Assembly: GCA_965246785.1 (NCBI GenBank) | Contig: CBDFFM010000011.1 | Coordinates: 192,427 to 256,426, forward strand | Source: UBA1952 sp965246785 | GTDB lineage: Bacteria > Bacteroidota > Bacteroidia > Chitinophagales > Chitinophagaceae | DNA length: 64,000 bases | Direction: 5' to 3' | Shown here: one piece after another, positions 24,800-33,808 of the stretch | Numbering within the stretch: position 1 is the first letter of the stretch | Layout: each line of letters begins with the position of its first letter | Made by a program: the position numbers and the translations under genes | The notes under the pieces: model-generated | Told to the model about the DNA's origin: nothing | The model's input: only the letters and a program-made list of their open reading frames with translations | Databases searched by the model: none

Positions 24800-26059
24800 T
24801 CAAAGCTCACTCATCGTCAGCTCATCTTCATCGGCCTGCTTACTGCGGCCCAGCTTTTTGTTGGTGCCGTAGCGCAGCTCCAGGAAATCTATGTTTTTGG
24901 GTTCGGCAGCAACGGCGAAGTCAAGAAAAAATACGCTTAGCTCATAGGCGCCGTCGCCCTGCAGGTACTTCGCGTGGTCGTAAAGCTTTTGCCCAAGCGT
25001 GCCGGCGGCAAGCGTCGGGCGCAGCGCAATCGCCTTCGTGACGAGTGCTTCTTTTGCTGCTGCGTCGGTTGTCAATGCAGCCTCTGCCAGCAATGGCCCT
25101 AGATTACCGGGTTGCTGCGCGGCTTCTTTTTTCAGGCTTTCTATAGCGCCCGCCGTGTTGCCCTGTTGCAGCCGCACCCACGCCACATTCATTTGTGCCG
25201 GCGCGCCCGGCGACACCGCAAGCGCCCGCCCGTACTGCGCCTCCGCTTCCGCCGCATCGCCGCGCATGGCACATGCGGTAGCCCATCCAAACAAGACGGC
25301 GAAGCGGCCGCCTTCAATGGCGTCTGACTTTTTATAGCCCTCAATTGCATCGCCATAAGCATGCGCCTCGCGGGATGCATCCGCCATCTTTTGCGTCAGC
25401 TCAGCCGTCGGGAATCTTGCGATTGCTTCTTTGTAAAAAGCGGCGCGCACAAGCGGATTTTTCTCTGTGAGCGCAGCGGAGATAAATGCATTGGCACGTA
25501 GGGCTGCCGGGTCGCCCGGCTTAAAGGGCGCGCCGCTTGTACCGTACAGCTTTCTATATTCTTCAATGTCGTCTCCGATTACGGTTTTCATCGCACGGTA
25601 GTCAATGTTTTCGCGCATGCCGGTGAGCAGCAGGTCAAAGTGGTCGGCCTCCGTTCGTGCCACGCCTCTGTCGGCAATGAGCGCCCGGTAGCGCGATACG
25701 GATGCCTCGTAAGCAGCCGCGCGCGAAGCATTGGCCGCCGCTATTTTCTCGCCCTGCCGCACCTGCCAGTCGTAGTGGTCGGTATTGGCCCAGGTGTTAC
25801 GGCTTGCCGGGGCAATGGTGCCGCCTGCATTGGAGCGATACGAGGAAGACGAGGATGAAGACGACGAGCCAGAGGAATAGGACGAGGAGGGTGATTTGTA
25901 GCCCGACGACGATGAAGATGGCACGCTGTATGCCCGCGTGGTAGCCTCGTGCAGCCGGTCGTACTCACGGTTTTGCGCCTGCCGGTCGTAGTAGGTAGAG
26001 GGCTGAGCAATGGCAGTGGTGGAGCAGCTTGCAAGGAGCAAAGTGAATAAGTGTCGCAT
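24800..26059 (-). CDS. Exported Ser-rich linker plus TPR-like protein, cassette copy 1
   Basis: This is a 419-residue protein: a signal peptide (MRHLFTLLLASCSTTAIAQ), a conserved STYYDRQAQNREYDRL block, a Ser-rich low-complexity linker (about residues 48-75), then the GGTIAP block and a helical C-terminal half with TPR-like repeats (ALTEKNPLVRAAFYKEAIARFP, AEAEAQYGRALAVSPGAPAQ). Near the end all paralogues share KYLQGDGAYELS(V/I)xFLD and NxDxLELRYGTN. It is followed by a propeller-like gene after an 80-base gap. I do not recognise a named family; a surface or periplasmic scaffold is a guess. Confidence 0.72.
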   Translation of the reverse strand: MRHLFTLLLASCSTTAIAQPSTYYDRQAQNREYDRLHEATTRAYSVPSSSSSGYKSPSSSYSSGSSSSSSSSSYRSNAGGTIAPASRNTWANTDHYDWQVRQGEKIAAANASRAAAYEASVSRYRALIADRGVARTEADHFDLLLTGMRENIDYRAMKTVIGDDIEEYRKLYGTSGAPFKPGDPAALRANAFISAALTEKNPLVRAAFYKEAIARFPTAELTQKMADASREAHAYGDAIEGYKKSDAIEGGRFAVLFGWATACAMRGDAAEAEAQYGRALAVSPGAPAQMNVAWVRLQQGNTAGAIESLKKEAAQQPGNLGPLLAEAALTTDAAAKEALVTKAIALRPTLAAGTLGQKLYDHAKYLQGDGAYELSVFFLDFAVAAEPKNIDFLELRYGTNKKLGRSKQADEDELTMSEL

Positions 26060-26136
26060 AAGTAGTTGTTTGTTTCTTTACGGAAGTAAGTCGGGCAAAG
26101 GACGCCGGTGCTGACTATGTTTTGATAATGGCTTGC

Positions 26137-27090
26137 CTAATCCACAAGCTCAATCGCTTTTCCTTCCTTCACCAGCCAGGCGTGCTTCGTAGGGTGCGCA
26201 CTTTCCCACCAAGTGCCGCTATACACAAACGATTTCCCATCGCGGCAGGGATAGACCAGATAGCCTTCTTTTTGCCTTATCGCTGCCGGCACGGCCAGTG
26301 AGCTTACCAGCTTGCCGGAGGCCATATCTACGCAATACATGCCGTCCGGCCTGCCATAGAGCGCCGTCGCGTCGTCTGAGCTGTAGGTGAGCGGGTCGCT
26401 GTTTAGCCTGGAATGGACGTTTGCAGGTACGTTCACCCAGGTTCCGGTTTTTGCATTCACCACAACACCGGTGTACGTGTCTACTATCCACGCTGCCGAT
26501 TCTGAAAATGCGGGGTTGGCGCCGCTTCCTGAAGGATAGGTTGCTAACAGCTGGCCTTTCCAATGCCCGGAAGCATCGTTGGCATCTTTCTCATCAATGA
26601 GATAAAGCTTCGTTTGCCCGCCATCAGTGAAGTGGGCAAGTATTTTTCCGGCATTCTGATGTTTGTCAATAGCGCCGCCTTTGTCTTTACCCTTCGGGAA
26701 TGTAACAGAAGTTACCGGCACGCCATCTATGCCTGCCCAATGGGTGTAGTCGTTATCAGTCCATGTGTACTTATGGTCAAAGGTTTTTTTGGGGCCGATG
26801 GTGCCGTCTGCCTTGGGATTTTTCATGCCCTTCATCAGGCGCAAACGCTTTGCGGCATACTCGGGCGTTTTGATGGGCACAGCTGCCAGAAGACTCCCAT
26901 CCGCAACGGCCCAGAACTTTGCAATGGCGGAATCCTGCGTCTCCACCACCTCGCTCCTTTTATCTACAAATACGTTCAGTACCGGCGTGCTATGAGCGGT
27001 CTTTTGCGCGGATGCAAATGATACAATCGCCAGGCTGAAAGCCGCAACGAGGATGGCCCTTATCGCCCGCTGAGGAAAAATGTTTTTCAT
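26137..27090 (-). CDS. Exported propeller-like protein, cassette copy 2
   Basis: This is a 317-residue protein with a signal peptide (AILVAAFSLAIVSFASA). It is a paralogue of the genes at 23814 and 29940. Shared features are DSAIAKFWAVADGSLL, the ATYPSGSGANPAFSESAAWIVDT strand region, the YPCRDGKSFVYSG block and the tail KHAWLVKEGKAIELVD. It most likely forms a beta-propeller fold from WD40-like repeats. It directly follows the TPR-type gene of the same cassette (gap 23 bases), so the two are probably co-transcribed. Confidence 0.7.
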   Translation of the reverse strand: MKNIFPQRAIRAILVAAFSLAIVSFASAQKTAHSTPVLNVFVDKRSEVVETQDSAIAKFWAVADGSLLAAVPIKTPEYAAKRLRLMKGMKNPKADGTIGPKKTFDHKYTWTDNDYTHWAGIDGVPVTSVTFPKGKDKGGAIDKHQNAGKILAHFTDGGQTKLYLIDEKDANDASGHWKGQLLATYPSGSGANPAFSESAAWIVDTYTGVVVNAKTGTWVNVPANVHSRLNSDPLTYSSDDATALYGRPDGMYCVDMASGKLVSSLAVPAAIRQKEGYLVYPCRDGKSFVYSGTWWESAHPTKHAWLVKEGKAIELVD

Positions 27091-27113
27091 GATGTACGCG
27101 ATGTGTGTTGTTT

Positions 27114-28382
27114 TTACTTGCTCAGAAGTGCCTCATCTTCCTGCGAGGCCTTTTCCCGTTTCAGGAGCGTGTTCGTTCCGTAGCGAAGTTCCAGGGCATC
27201 CATGTTTGCCGGGTCTGCCTGCATGGTAAGGTCTAGGTAAAGAATGCTGAGCTCATACGCGCCGTCTCCCTGCAGAAACTTTGCGTACGCAAAAAGCGCC
27301 TGCGGAAGGCTCATGCCGGCAAGTGTCGGCGCCTGTTTTACTGCTTTGTCCAGCAATGTTTTTGATGCGCCTGCATCAGCGCTGAGCGCGGCCTGTACCA
27401 GGAAAGGGCCGGGGTCTGAGGGGTTCTTTACGGAAGCTTTTCGCACATATTCCAGCGCGTCTTCTTTGGCTCCTTGCTGTATGCGCATCCAGGCAATATT
27501 CATGTCAATATCTGCGGTTGGCGCAAGGGCGAGCGCCTGCATATACTTTCGTTCGGCCTCGGCTGCATTGCCCGCCAGACCAAGTGCTGCGGCCCATCCT
27601 ACAAGCGAGCGGAAGCTGCCCGCCTCTATAGATTCTGCCTTCTCGTAGGCACGCACTGCCTGCAGATACTCGTGGTCTTCGCGGTAAGCGTCAGCCATAT
27701 TCCGGTAAAGCTCTGCCGATGGCCCTCCCTCCTGAATGGCAAGATTGTATTGGAAGGCCCGCATTTTTGGTGTTGTTGCAGTCACGGCCATTCTTATCAG
27801 CTCCTTTATCATGGCGGCCTTTCGCTCAGCCTCACCTACACTCTTGTACGGCGGGCCACTTGTGCCCCATTTTTCAGCGTATGCTTTTATATCGTAGCCA
27901 ATCACTGCATACACGGCATTAAGCTCTATCCCTGCCCGCATCCCTGTGAGCAGTAGATCAAAGTGTTCGCCTTCAGTTCGGGCGATGCCGTTGTCTTTAA
28001 TGATTGACCGAAAGCGGGCCTGTCCGTCTTCAAACGACTTTTGTCTTGCCGCATTATTTCTGGCGAGTTTTTCGCCCTGCCGCACCTGCCAGTCGTGGTA
28101 GTCGGTCATCGCCCAGTTGTTGGCGGATGCCGGGGCAATGGTGCCGCCTGCGTTGGAGCGGTAGGAAGAAGAAGAGGATGATGGGGAAGAATAAGAGTCG
28201 GATGAAGAAGGTGACTTATAGGTAGATGAGGAAGAAGAAGACGGCACGCTGAATGCGCGGGTAGTGGCGCTGTGCAGATTGTCGTAGGCACGGTTCTGCG
28301 CCTACCGGTCGTAATAGGTGGAAGGCTGCGCGATCGCAGCCATACAATGGATGCTTAAAATTCCGGCTATTAGTAAGCGCAT
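27114..28382 (-). pseudogene. Ser-rich/TPR-like protein, cassette copy 2, broken by TAG
   Basis: The natural start is ATG at 28382 (MRLLIAGILSIHCMAAIAQ, a signal peptide). After 26 residues, TAG at 28302-28304 interrupts the conserved block: STYYDR, stop, AQNR, where both paralogues have STYYDRQAQNR. CAG to TAG is a single transition. The frame is otherwise open to 27114, giving about 422 residues with the Ser-rich linker, GGTIAP block, TPR-like half and LELRYGTN tail. An internal start at 28247 could give a 377-residue form without a signal peptide. It is either a recent pseudogene, a sequencing error or leaky readthrough. Confidence 0.75.
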
Positions 28383-28638
28383 AAAATCTTGTTTGAAAGA
28401 TGTAAAGTAAGCTGAAGGGAAGGGGGTGGCATACCCTGCTCCCGGTATTTTTTGCGGCAGAAAAGTGGAGCGCCTGCCTTGTTTATGTCTTTGCAAAGCA
28501 GTCTTAAACCCACAATACACGCAAGTCTCCGACTTGCGGTAGCGAGGGCAATACATAGTCTTGCTAATATTTTTCCATTGAGGTCTGCTGCGCCAAGCTT
28601 CAACAAGCAAAATGCGGGAATCCTATGCGAAAAAAAAT

Positions 28639-29943
28639 TTACTCCTCCGTCTTTACTGCCGCCATGAGATTTGGGTAGTCCTTAGCCCAGAAAAAGGCGC
28701 CCGCTATCTCTTTCATAGACAGCTTTTGGGCTTTGCCTACCGCAAGCCAGTCCTCAACCGTAAAATCTTCTAATGCTGACCCGGCATGTTGTTTAAGCCA
28801 AAACCCTGCATTGGACAGCCGCAACGTTGCCAGCCTATTGAGATACGCCGGGCTGCCCTTTTTAGTAATATCCGCTGCATATTGTGTTGCGAATACTTTC
28901 AGACAGTAATCCTTCTTTTGCGACTTCCTGAGCTTCTTAGAGTACGTGAATTTGCTGCCGGTACCGAGCTGTTTGTAAAAGTTGAGGTGCGGCCGGCAGG
29001 CTCCCGCTGCTATCAGGCCTAGCTGCGGATACTTGCTGTCCAGATAAACGATACGGTTAAACATGCTTGTTTCCAGCTCGCTCCTGCCCGGCCGATACTC
29101 GTAGCCCAAGTCAAACCCGGTCTTGGGATAGTGCGGCTCGTCCGGGTGAATACCCGGGGCTGCCCCTCCGTACATCATCGGCACCAGCGCCAGGAACTCC
29201 GTTTCTTCTATATCCTGCTTTTGCTGCGGATACCGGCTGTAAACACTGTTCAACACTTTATACACGCTTGCCGGAAACGCCCGGGCAGCAATTATATCCT
29301 TCTTCACCGCATCGTAGGGGCGGTCGGCGAGTGTATCCTGCAGGCGGCGCAGGGCTGCAAGTGCTTCCGCCCTATTTTTGAACGGCCAGCGATGCGCCTT
29401 ACCGTAGTATAGCAGCCGGTACCAATCCTCGCTGTCAAACTGCTCCAGCCCCCGCGTGTCAAGGGTTTTATTCAGGCCGGCGTAGAAATCCATCTCCGCA
29501 TTGCGCGCCTCCATCTTTGCCAATTCTTCGGGTGATGGCGGATAATATACGGGTGGGGCATACCGTGACTTCCAGCGTTCTACGAGGCTGCGCGCGGCAT
29601 CGTCGTTGGTACTGGAGTTATTTGTGGAGTACCGATTCGTTCCGGCGGGCCGGTTGTTTGCCTCATTTTGTCTAATGCTCTCGGCATTTGCGGCTTTGAG
29701 ATTCGCGGCGTCGCGCTGGCGGGTGTATTCACGCTCTTGTTGCGCGCCCTGTGCGTGGGCGGTGAGGTTTGTGCAGGCTGCAAATAGCAGCAGCAGGCCC
29801 TTTATCACATTTTGGCTGGAAAGGTTTGCTGACACGGTGCTGGTTATTTTAAGCGATTGGATGAATTTGATTTGAAATGCAGTGCTCAGGCTTGTTCTTA
29901 CTGACCTTGAGAAATTGCTGAGCATGTCAAGCGCATTACTCAT
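28639..29943 (-). CDS. Exported protein of unknown function in cassette copy 3
   Basis: This is a 434-residue protein present only in the third cassette. Its ATG overlaps the stop of the upstream propeller gene by 4 bases (ATGA), so coupling is likely. A hydrophobic stretch GLLLLFAACTNLTAHAQ at residues 49-65 looks like a signal peptide. An internal GTG at 29808 would place it at the true N-terminus, so the start is uncertain. After it come the motif QEREYTRQRDAANL (like NREYDRL in the TPR proteins), a Ser/Asn-rich linker and a helical body with YYGKAHRWPFKNRAEALA. No domain recognised. Confidence 0.68.
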   Translation of the reverse strand: MSNALDMLSNFSRSVRTSLSTAFQIKFIQSLKITSTVSANLSSQNVIKGLLLLFAACTNLTAHAQGAQQEREYTRQRDAANLKAANAESIRQNEANNRPAGTNRYSTNNSSTNDDAARSLVERWKSRYAPPVYYPPSPEELAKMEARNAEMDFYAGLNKTLDTRGLEQFDSEDWYRLLYYGKAHRWPFKNRAEALAALRRLQDTLADRPYDAVKKDIIAARAFPASVYKVLNSVYSRYPQQKQDIEETEFLALVPMMYGGAAPGIHPDEPHYPKTGFDLGYEYRPGRSELETSMFNRIVYLDSKYPQLGLIAAGACRPHLNFYKQLGTGSKFTYSKKLRKSQKKDYCLKVFATQYAADITKKGSPAYLNRLATLRLSNAGFWLKQHAGSALEDFTVEDWLAVGKAQKLSMKEIAGAFFWAKDYPNLMAAVKTEE

Positions 29944-30869
29944 TCCTTCAACTCAATCACCTCGCCTCCTTTCACCAAAAACGCATCCTGCACAATGAGG
30001 CTCATGCTCTCGGAAGTAAGCGCGCCGGTATAGATATAGCTTTTGCAATCCGCAGCAGGATAAACCTCGCGGCCCCTGAGCTTCCGCAGGCTTTTGGGCA
30101 GCGGATAATCGCCCGCCAGCTTCCCGGTTTCCGTCTCAATAGTCTTCATGCCATAGCCTGAGATGCCGAGTGCAAACAGCTTTTCGTCGGGCGAGAAAAC
30201 GAAATCGTCTTTGAATTTTTCGTCCTTGCCTGCTACATCGGCAAACGAGATAACCCTACCTGTTTGCGTATTGATTATCTGGCGCAGGTCGCGGTCAACA
30301 AGCCATGCGCCTTTCGGCGAAAAGTGGAGGCTGTAGGGTACATCGGGCCGTGGATAAGTTGGCAGCATTCTGCCCACAAGCTTGCCGGCGGCGTCTGTAG
30401 GGCTGTCGGTATTTATGAGCATAATGCTCGCCACGCCCTTCTGTACACGAAACAGGGCAATGGTGTGCGTGGCGCGATTGCGAACCCAGAAGCCTTTCTC
30501 ATCTTTGTGTATGGCGATTCTTGCCGTGAATGCACCGGCCGTCTGCAACACCCAGATAGTGCTGTCGCCCACGAGTTTGTATTCATGCTTAAAGCCTGAT
30601 TCCAGGTAGCGGAAGCTTTGCATTTTGTAGCGCATAGAGCGGATGGGCAGGTTCACATCGCTGCCATTCAGCTTCTCAATGAGCTTGCCGTCTGCAAGGC
30701 TCCAGAACCTTACCACGCCGCCTTTTTCGGTGGTCATGATTTCACCTTTGCCATCGGCATGTGCCCAGAAGACGTGGTCATTAATGGTAGGCTGTGCGGC
30801 TGCGGGGAGCGCAGCGGAGCACGTGAGGATGGCTGTTGTAAAGGAGCGAAGGAGCGTAGAAGTTTTCAT
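29940..30869 (-). CDS. Exported propeller-like protein, cassette copy 3
   Basis: This is a 309-residue protein with a signal peptide (LTCSAALPAAAQ). It is a paralogue of 23814 and 26137 with GVVRFWSLADGKLIEKL, a WLVDRDLRQIINTQTG strand region, the YPAADCKSYIYTG block and the tail VQDAFLVKGGEVIELKE. It lies 74 bases after the TPR-type gene of its cassette and overlaps the following gene by 4 bases. It is probably a periplasmic propeller; binding partner unknown. Confidence 0.7.
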   Translation of the reverse strand: MKTSTLLRSFTTAILTCSAALPAAAQPTINDHVFWAHADGKGEIMTTEKGGVVRFWSLADGKLIEKLNGSDVNLPIRSMRYKMQSFRYLESGFKHEYKLVGDSTIWVLQTAGAFTARIAIHKDEKGFWVRNRATHTIALFRVQKGVASIMLINTDSPTDAAGKLVGRMLPTYPRPDVPYSLHFSPKGAWLVDRDLRQIINTQTGRVISFADVAGKDEKFKDDFVFSPDEKLFALGISGYGMKTIETETGKLAGDYPLPKSLRKLRGREVYPAADCKSYIYTGALTSESMSLIVQDAFLVKGGEVIELKE

Positions 30870-30943
30870 TGAAAGTTGTGTTTTGTGTTTGGAATCAGTA
30901 CCGGTTGCGGTAGCGGCCGGTAGTAAAGTGAATGGCCCGGCGC

Positions 30944-32200
30944 TTAAAGCTTCCCGAGCGTCTCTTCATCCAGTGCCGCTTCTTTCTCGCGGCCAAGAGA
31001 CGTATTGGCACCAAAACGAAGCTCCAGAAAGTCCACGTTTTTAGGCTCTGCGGCAACCGCCATATCCAGAAACAGCATGCTGCTGTGGATGTCGCCGGCC
31101 GCATGGAGCAGCTTTGCGTACGCGAATGTCCGTGCGGCAATGCTTCCCTTTCCTACATCGGGCCGCAGCGCCGTTGCCTTATCTGCCAGGGCCTGAGCTG
31201 CGGTTGTATCTGCAGTAAGAATGGCCTGTGCGAGCAGTGCCCCGGCATCTTCGGGCCGCTTTGCACATGCCGTCTGCGCATACTTCAGCGCCCCGGCTTT
31301 ATCGCCCTGACGAAGGGCAATCCAGGCAAGATTCATTTCTGCGAAAGAAGCCGGGTCGTCGTGCAGCAGCTGCTCATAAGCGGCCTGCGCCTTCGGCAGA
31401 TTCCCGGCAAAGGCATAGGCGGCCGCGCGCCCTTCGCTGTAAAATTTATTGACGCCGCCATCTTTGGCAATAGCCGTATCGTACGCCAGCGCGGCCTTGT
31501 CGTAGAATGCTGCCTTAAAACTTTCCATGGCCATCTTACCATAATTCTCGGCGGTAGGGTACGCCTCTACGATGCCCGAGTAAAGGCCCATGCGCCAGAT
31601 AGCGGCCGGCGTGGTATTCAGCGCAATGATGTTCCGGTCGGCCCGCTCTTCCTTGCCGCCCGTAGCCTTGAAGGGCGGGCCGGTGGTACCGTATTTCTTC
31701 ACATAGTCCGCCAGGCTGTTCCCTAGTACGCCGAAAATTACATTGCCGTCGTAACCGGCGCGCATCCCGACAAGCATCAGGTCAAAGTAGTCCCCCTCTG
31801 TTCGTGCAAGGCCTTTTTTGGCAATTAGCGCAGCGAATGCCGATTTCCCGTTGTCAAGCGCAGCTTGTCGCACAGCGGCATCCCGCTCTCTTTGCGCCGC
31901 AAGCCGCACCTGCCGGTCATAGTTATCGGTAGCGCCCCAGTTGAAGTAAGGCTGCGGCGGCATGATGGTGCCGCCTGCGTTGGACGATGAAGAGGAAGAG
32001 CTCCCGGACGGAGAAGAATAGCTGCCGGAAGAGGAACTTTTATACGACGAAGAGGACGACGAAGGGACATTATAAGCTCGCTGCGTTGCATCCTGCAGGC
32101 GTTGGTACTCGCGGTTTTGCGCTTGCCGGTCGTAGTAGGTCTGCGCAAAGCTTTGGGAAGCAACAAATAAGAACGTGAGTAATAGACTAGCCTGCTTCAT
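30944..32200 (-). CDS. Exported Ser-rich linker plus TPR-like protein, cassette copy 3
   Basis: This is a 418-residue protein with a signal peptide (MKQASLLLTFLFVASQSFAQ), then TYYDRQAQNREYQRLQDAT, a Ser/Gly-rich linker (about residues 48-75), GGTIMP and a TPR-like C-terminal half (YDKAALAYDTAIAKDGG, KAQAAYEQLLHDDPASFAEMN). It ends with FLDMAVAAEPKNVDFLELRFGAN. It keeps the intact Gln where copy 2 has TAG. It heads the third cassette on the minus strand and is the last ordinary gene before the insertion border at about 32.4 kb. Confidence 0.72.
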   Translation of the reverse strand: MKQASLLLTFLFVASQSFAQTYYDRQAQNREYQRLQDATQRAYNVPSSSSSSYKSSSSGSYSSPSGSSSSSSSNAGGTIMPPQPYFNWGATDNYDRQVRLAAQRERDAAVRQAALDNGKSAFAALIAKKGLARTEGDYFDLMLVGMRAGYDGNVIFGVLGNSLADYVKKYGTTGPPFKATGGKEERADRNIIALNTTPAAIWRMGLYSGIVEAYPTAENYGKMAMESFKAAFYDKAALAYDTAIAKDGGVNKFYSEGRAAAYAFAGNLPKAQAAYEQLLHDDPASFAEMNLAWIALRQGDKAGALKYAQTACAKRPEDAGALLAQAILTADTTAAQALADKATALRPDVGKGSIAARTFAYAKLLHAAGDIHSSMLFLDMAVAAEPKNVDFLELRFGANTSLGREKEAALDEETLGKL

Positions 32201-32340
32201 GCGATTAGATTTCGGACAAAGCTATCGGTAAGGAAGAGGCAGCCAGATACCCACTGGTACGGATTTTACCGTTCTATCGGGTCACTAATAGGCACGGACT
32301 GGCTGATTCGACAATCAAGAACGTAGGCACGGCGGAAAGA

Positions 32341-32366
32341 AAAATCCCGCCGAAGCGGGACTTTTC
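32341..32366 (-). terminator. Terminator downstream of the tRNA-Phe remnant
   Basis: On the minus strand TCCCGC-TTCG-GCGGGA forms a stem with a UUCG loop followed by a T-run. It sits 9 bases beyond the 3' end of the tRNA remnant, as expected for the native tRNA terminator. The sequence to the left therefore looks like original chromosome. Confidence 0.8.
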
Positions 32367-32374
32367 ATTAAAAG

Positions 32375-32420
32375 TGGTGTGGGCCGGGATCGAACCGGCG
32401 ACACATGGATTTTCAGTCCT
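32375..32420 (-). other. Truncated tRNA-Phe 3' end (putative attachment site)
   Basis: On the minus strand this reads from the anticodon loop (ACTGAAAATCC, anticodon GAA) through a perfect T-arm (GCCGG TTCGATC CCGGC) to an acceptor 3' strand CCACACC plus A. No matching 5' half exists to the right, where the homology stops at about 32420. This is the usual product of an integrase crossing over in a tRNA 3' half. The intact tRNA should lie at the far end of the element, beyond this window. Confidence 0.72.
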
Positions 32421-32521
32421 CAAGTAATTGGTTTTATGTGACCTGATACAGGCTCAAACCTGCGCCAATCAACGACTTCGGCTTCAGGTGGTTTCGCAAG
32501 AAACCATACCAAACCGGCAAA

Positions 32522-32551
32522 TGTTGTCGGATTGTTGTCGGCTGTTGTCGG
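32522..32551 (+). repeat. Three direct repeats of TGTTGTCGG upstream of the integrase
   Basis: Copies lie at 32522-32530, 32533-32541 and 32543-32551, about one helical turn apart and 21 bases before the integrase ATG. The position between the att-like tRNA fragment and int fits arm-type integrase binding sites. Confidence 0.55.
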
Positions 32552-32572
32552 CAGATTCAAATAATTTTAGGA

Positions 32573-33808
32573 ATGGCCGTGAACAAAATTGTGCTCAAAA
32601 AAGACAAGCGGCAGGACGGCACCTACCCGCTTACCATTAGAGTGACTAAAAGCCGCAAGTCAACCTACATTTATCTAGAGCACAGCATCAAAGAAAGCGA
32701 CTGGGACGCAGCAGGCCAGCGCGTCAAGAAGTCCCATCCAAACAGCACGCGCCTCAATCACTTTCTGGTTAAGAAACTGGCGGAAGTGAATGAGCATTCG
32801 CTGGAACTGGAAAGTGATAAAGAGCAAGTCAGCGCTGCGGCAGTCAAGGAAAAGGTTAAGCCGAAAGTCGGCAACACGTTTTTCCCGCAAGCCGACCTGT
32901 ATTTAAAAACTTTGAAAGATGCCGGGAAATACAACCGGTGGACTCCTGACAAATCCCGCCTTGAGCGCTTCAAGCAATTCCTGAAACACGATTACGCCTT
33001 TCAGGACATTACCGTGCAGCTCCTTGAACGGTTCAAAAGCTACGTGATGTATGGCTTGCCAAAGAAGCAGTCAGAGCGTTCGGCGCTTAACCACCTTGTC
33101 GTCATTCGCTCTGTGTTCAGCCAGGCAATCGCTGCCAAGGTTATTGATGAACGGCATTATCCCTTCGGCAAAGGCAAAATCTCTATTAAGTTTCCGGATT
33201 CAAGCAAAATAGGTCTGATTGCTGAAGACATTATTCGGCTTGAGCAGGTGGAATTGGAGGGCAAGGCCGACCATGCGCGAAATGTCTGGCTTTTCTCTTA
33301 CTATTTCGCAGGAATGCGTATTAGCGATGTGTTGCGGTTACGGTGGCCAGATTTTCAGAGCCACCGACTTTATTATACCATGGGCAAAAATAAAAAGGGC
33401 GGGTCCCTGAAAGTGCCTGACAAAGCGCTAGCTATTTTGGAAAAATACAAGGCGCTGCGGGAGAATGCGGATGACTTGGTATTTCCTGAATTGCGAGGCG
33501 TTGACTTGGAGGATAGATTTGTCACGGAACGCACGATTGGCTTTAAAACAAGTGCGCTTGATAAGGTATTAAAGAACGATGTGGCACCGGCAGCAGGCAT
33601 TGATAAGATACTCACCATGCATATTTCCCGCCACACCTTTGCGCAACTCGCAGGGAATAAGATTGACATCCGGCGACTGCAAGAACTGTATCGCCATTCT
33701 GATATTGCGACGACTATCGGTTACCAATCCAACTTCAACCACGAAGATGCAGATAATGCCCTCGACACAGTTTTAAACAGCGTTATTAATAATGAGCCTA
33801 AGCCTTAG
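32573..33808 (+). CDS. Tyrosine recombinase/integrase (phage_int_SAM_5 type)
   Basis: This is a 411-residue site-specific recombinase. An N-terminal Arm-DNA-binding region (residues 1-95) precedes a SAM-like core-binding domain (about 100-200) and the catalytic domain. Catalytic residues are visible: Arg in FAGMRISDVLRLRW, the HxxR box in MHISRHTFAQ, His in LYRHSDIATT and Tyr in TIGYQSNF. It starts about 150 bases inside the truncated tRNA-Phe and so is likely the integrase of the element inserted there. The following endonuclease-family gene overlaps its 3' end by 17 bases. Confidence 0.93.
   Translation: MAVNKIVLKKDKRQDGTYPLTIRVTKSRKSTYIYLEHSIKESDWDAAGQRVKKSHPNSTRLNHFLVKKLAEVNEHSLELESDKEQVSAAAVKEKVKPKVGNTFFPQADLYLKTLKDAGKYNRWTPDKSRLERFKQFLKHDYAFQDITVQLLERFKSYVMYGLPKKQSERSALNHLVVIRSVFSQAIAAKVIDERHYPFGKGKISIKFPDSSKIGLIAEDIIRLEQVELEGKADHARNVWLFSYYFAGMRISDVLRLRWPDFQSHRLYYTMGKNKKGGSLKVPDKALAILEKYKALRENADDLVFPELRGVDLEDRFVTERTIGFKTSALDKVLKNDVAPAAGIDKILTMHISRHTFAQLAGNKIDIRRLQELYRHSDIATTIGYQSNFNHEDADNALDTVLNSVINNEPKP

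Noticed and set aside
5218..28304. Global stop-codon recoding (TGA as Trp, TAG as Gln)
   Set aside because: TGA and TAG both terminate other intact genes here (TGA ends uppP and TAG ends the SCO-like gene), so recoding of the whole genome is not supported.
30932..31726. 264-codon plus-strand frame
   Set aside because: It is antisense to cassette copy 3, which has two clear paralogues.
32375..32420. Complete tRNA-Phe gene
   Set aside because: The 5' half (acceptor strand and D-arm) is missing and the anticodon stem does not pair properly with what lies upstream.
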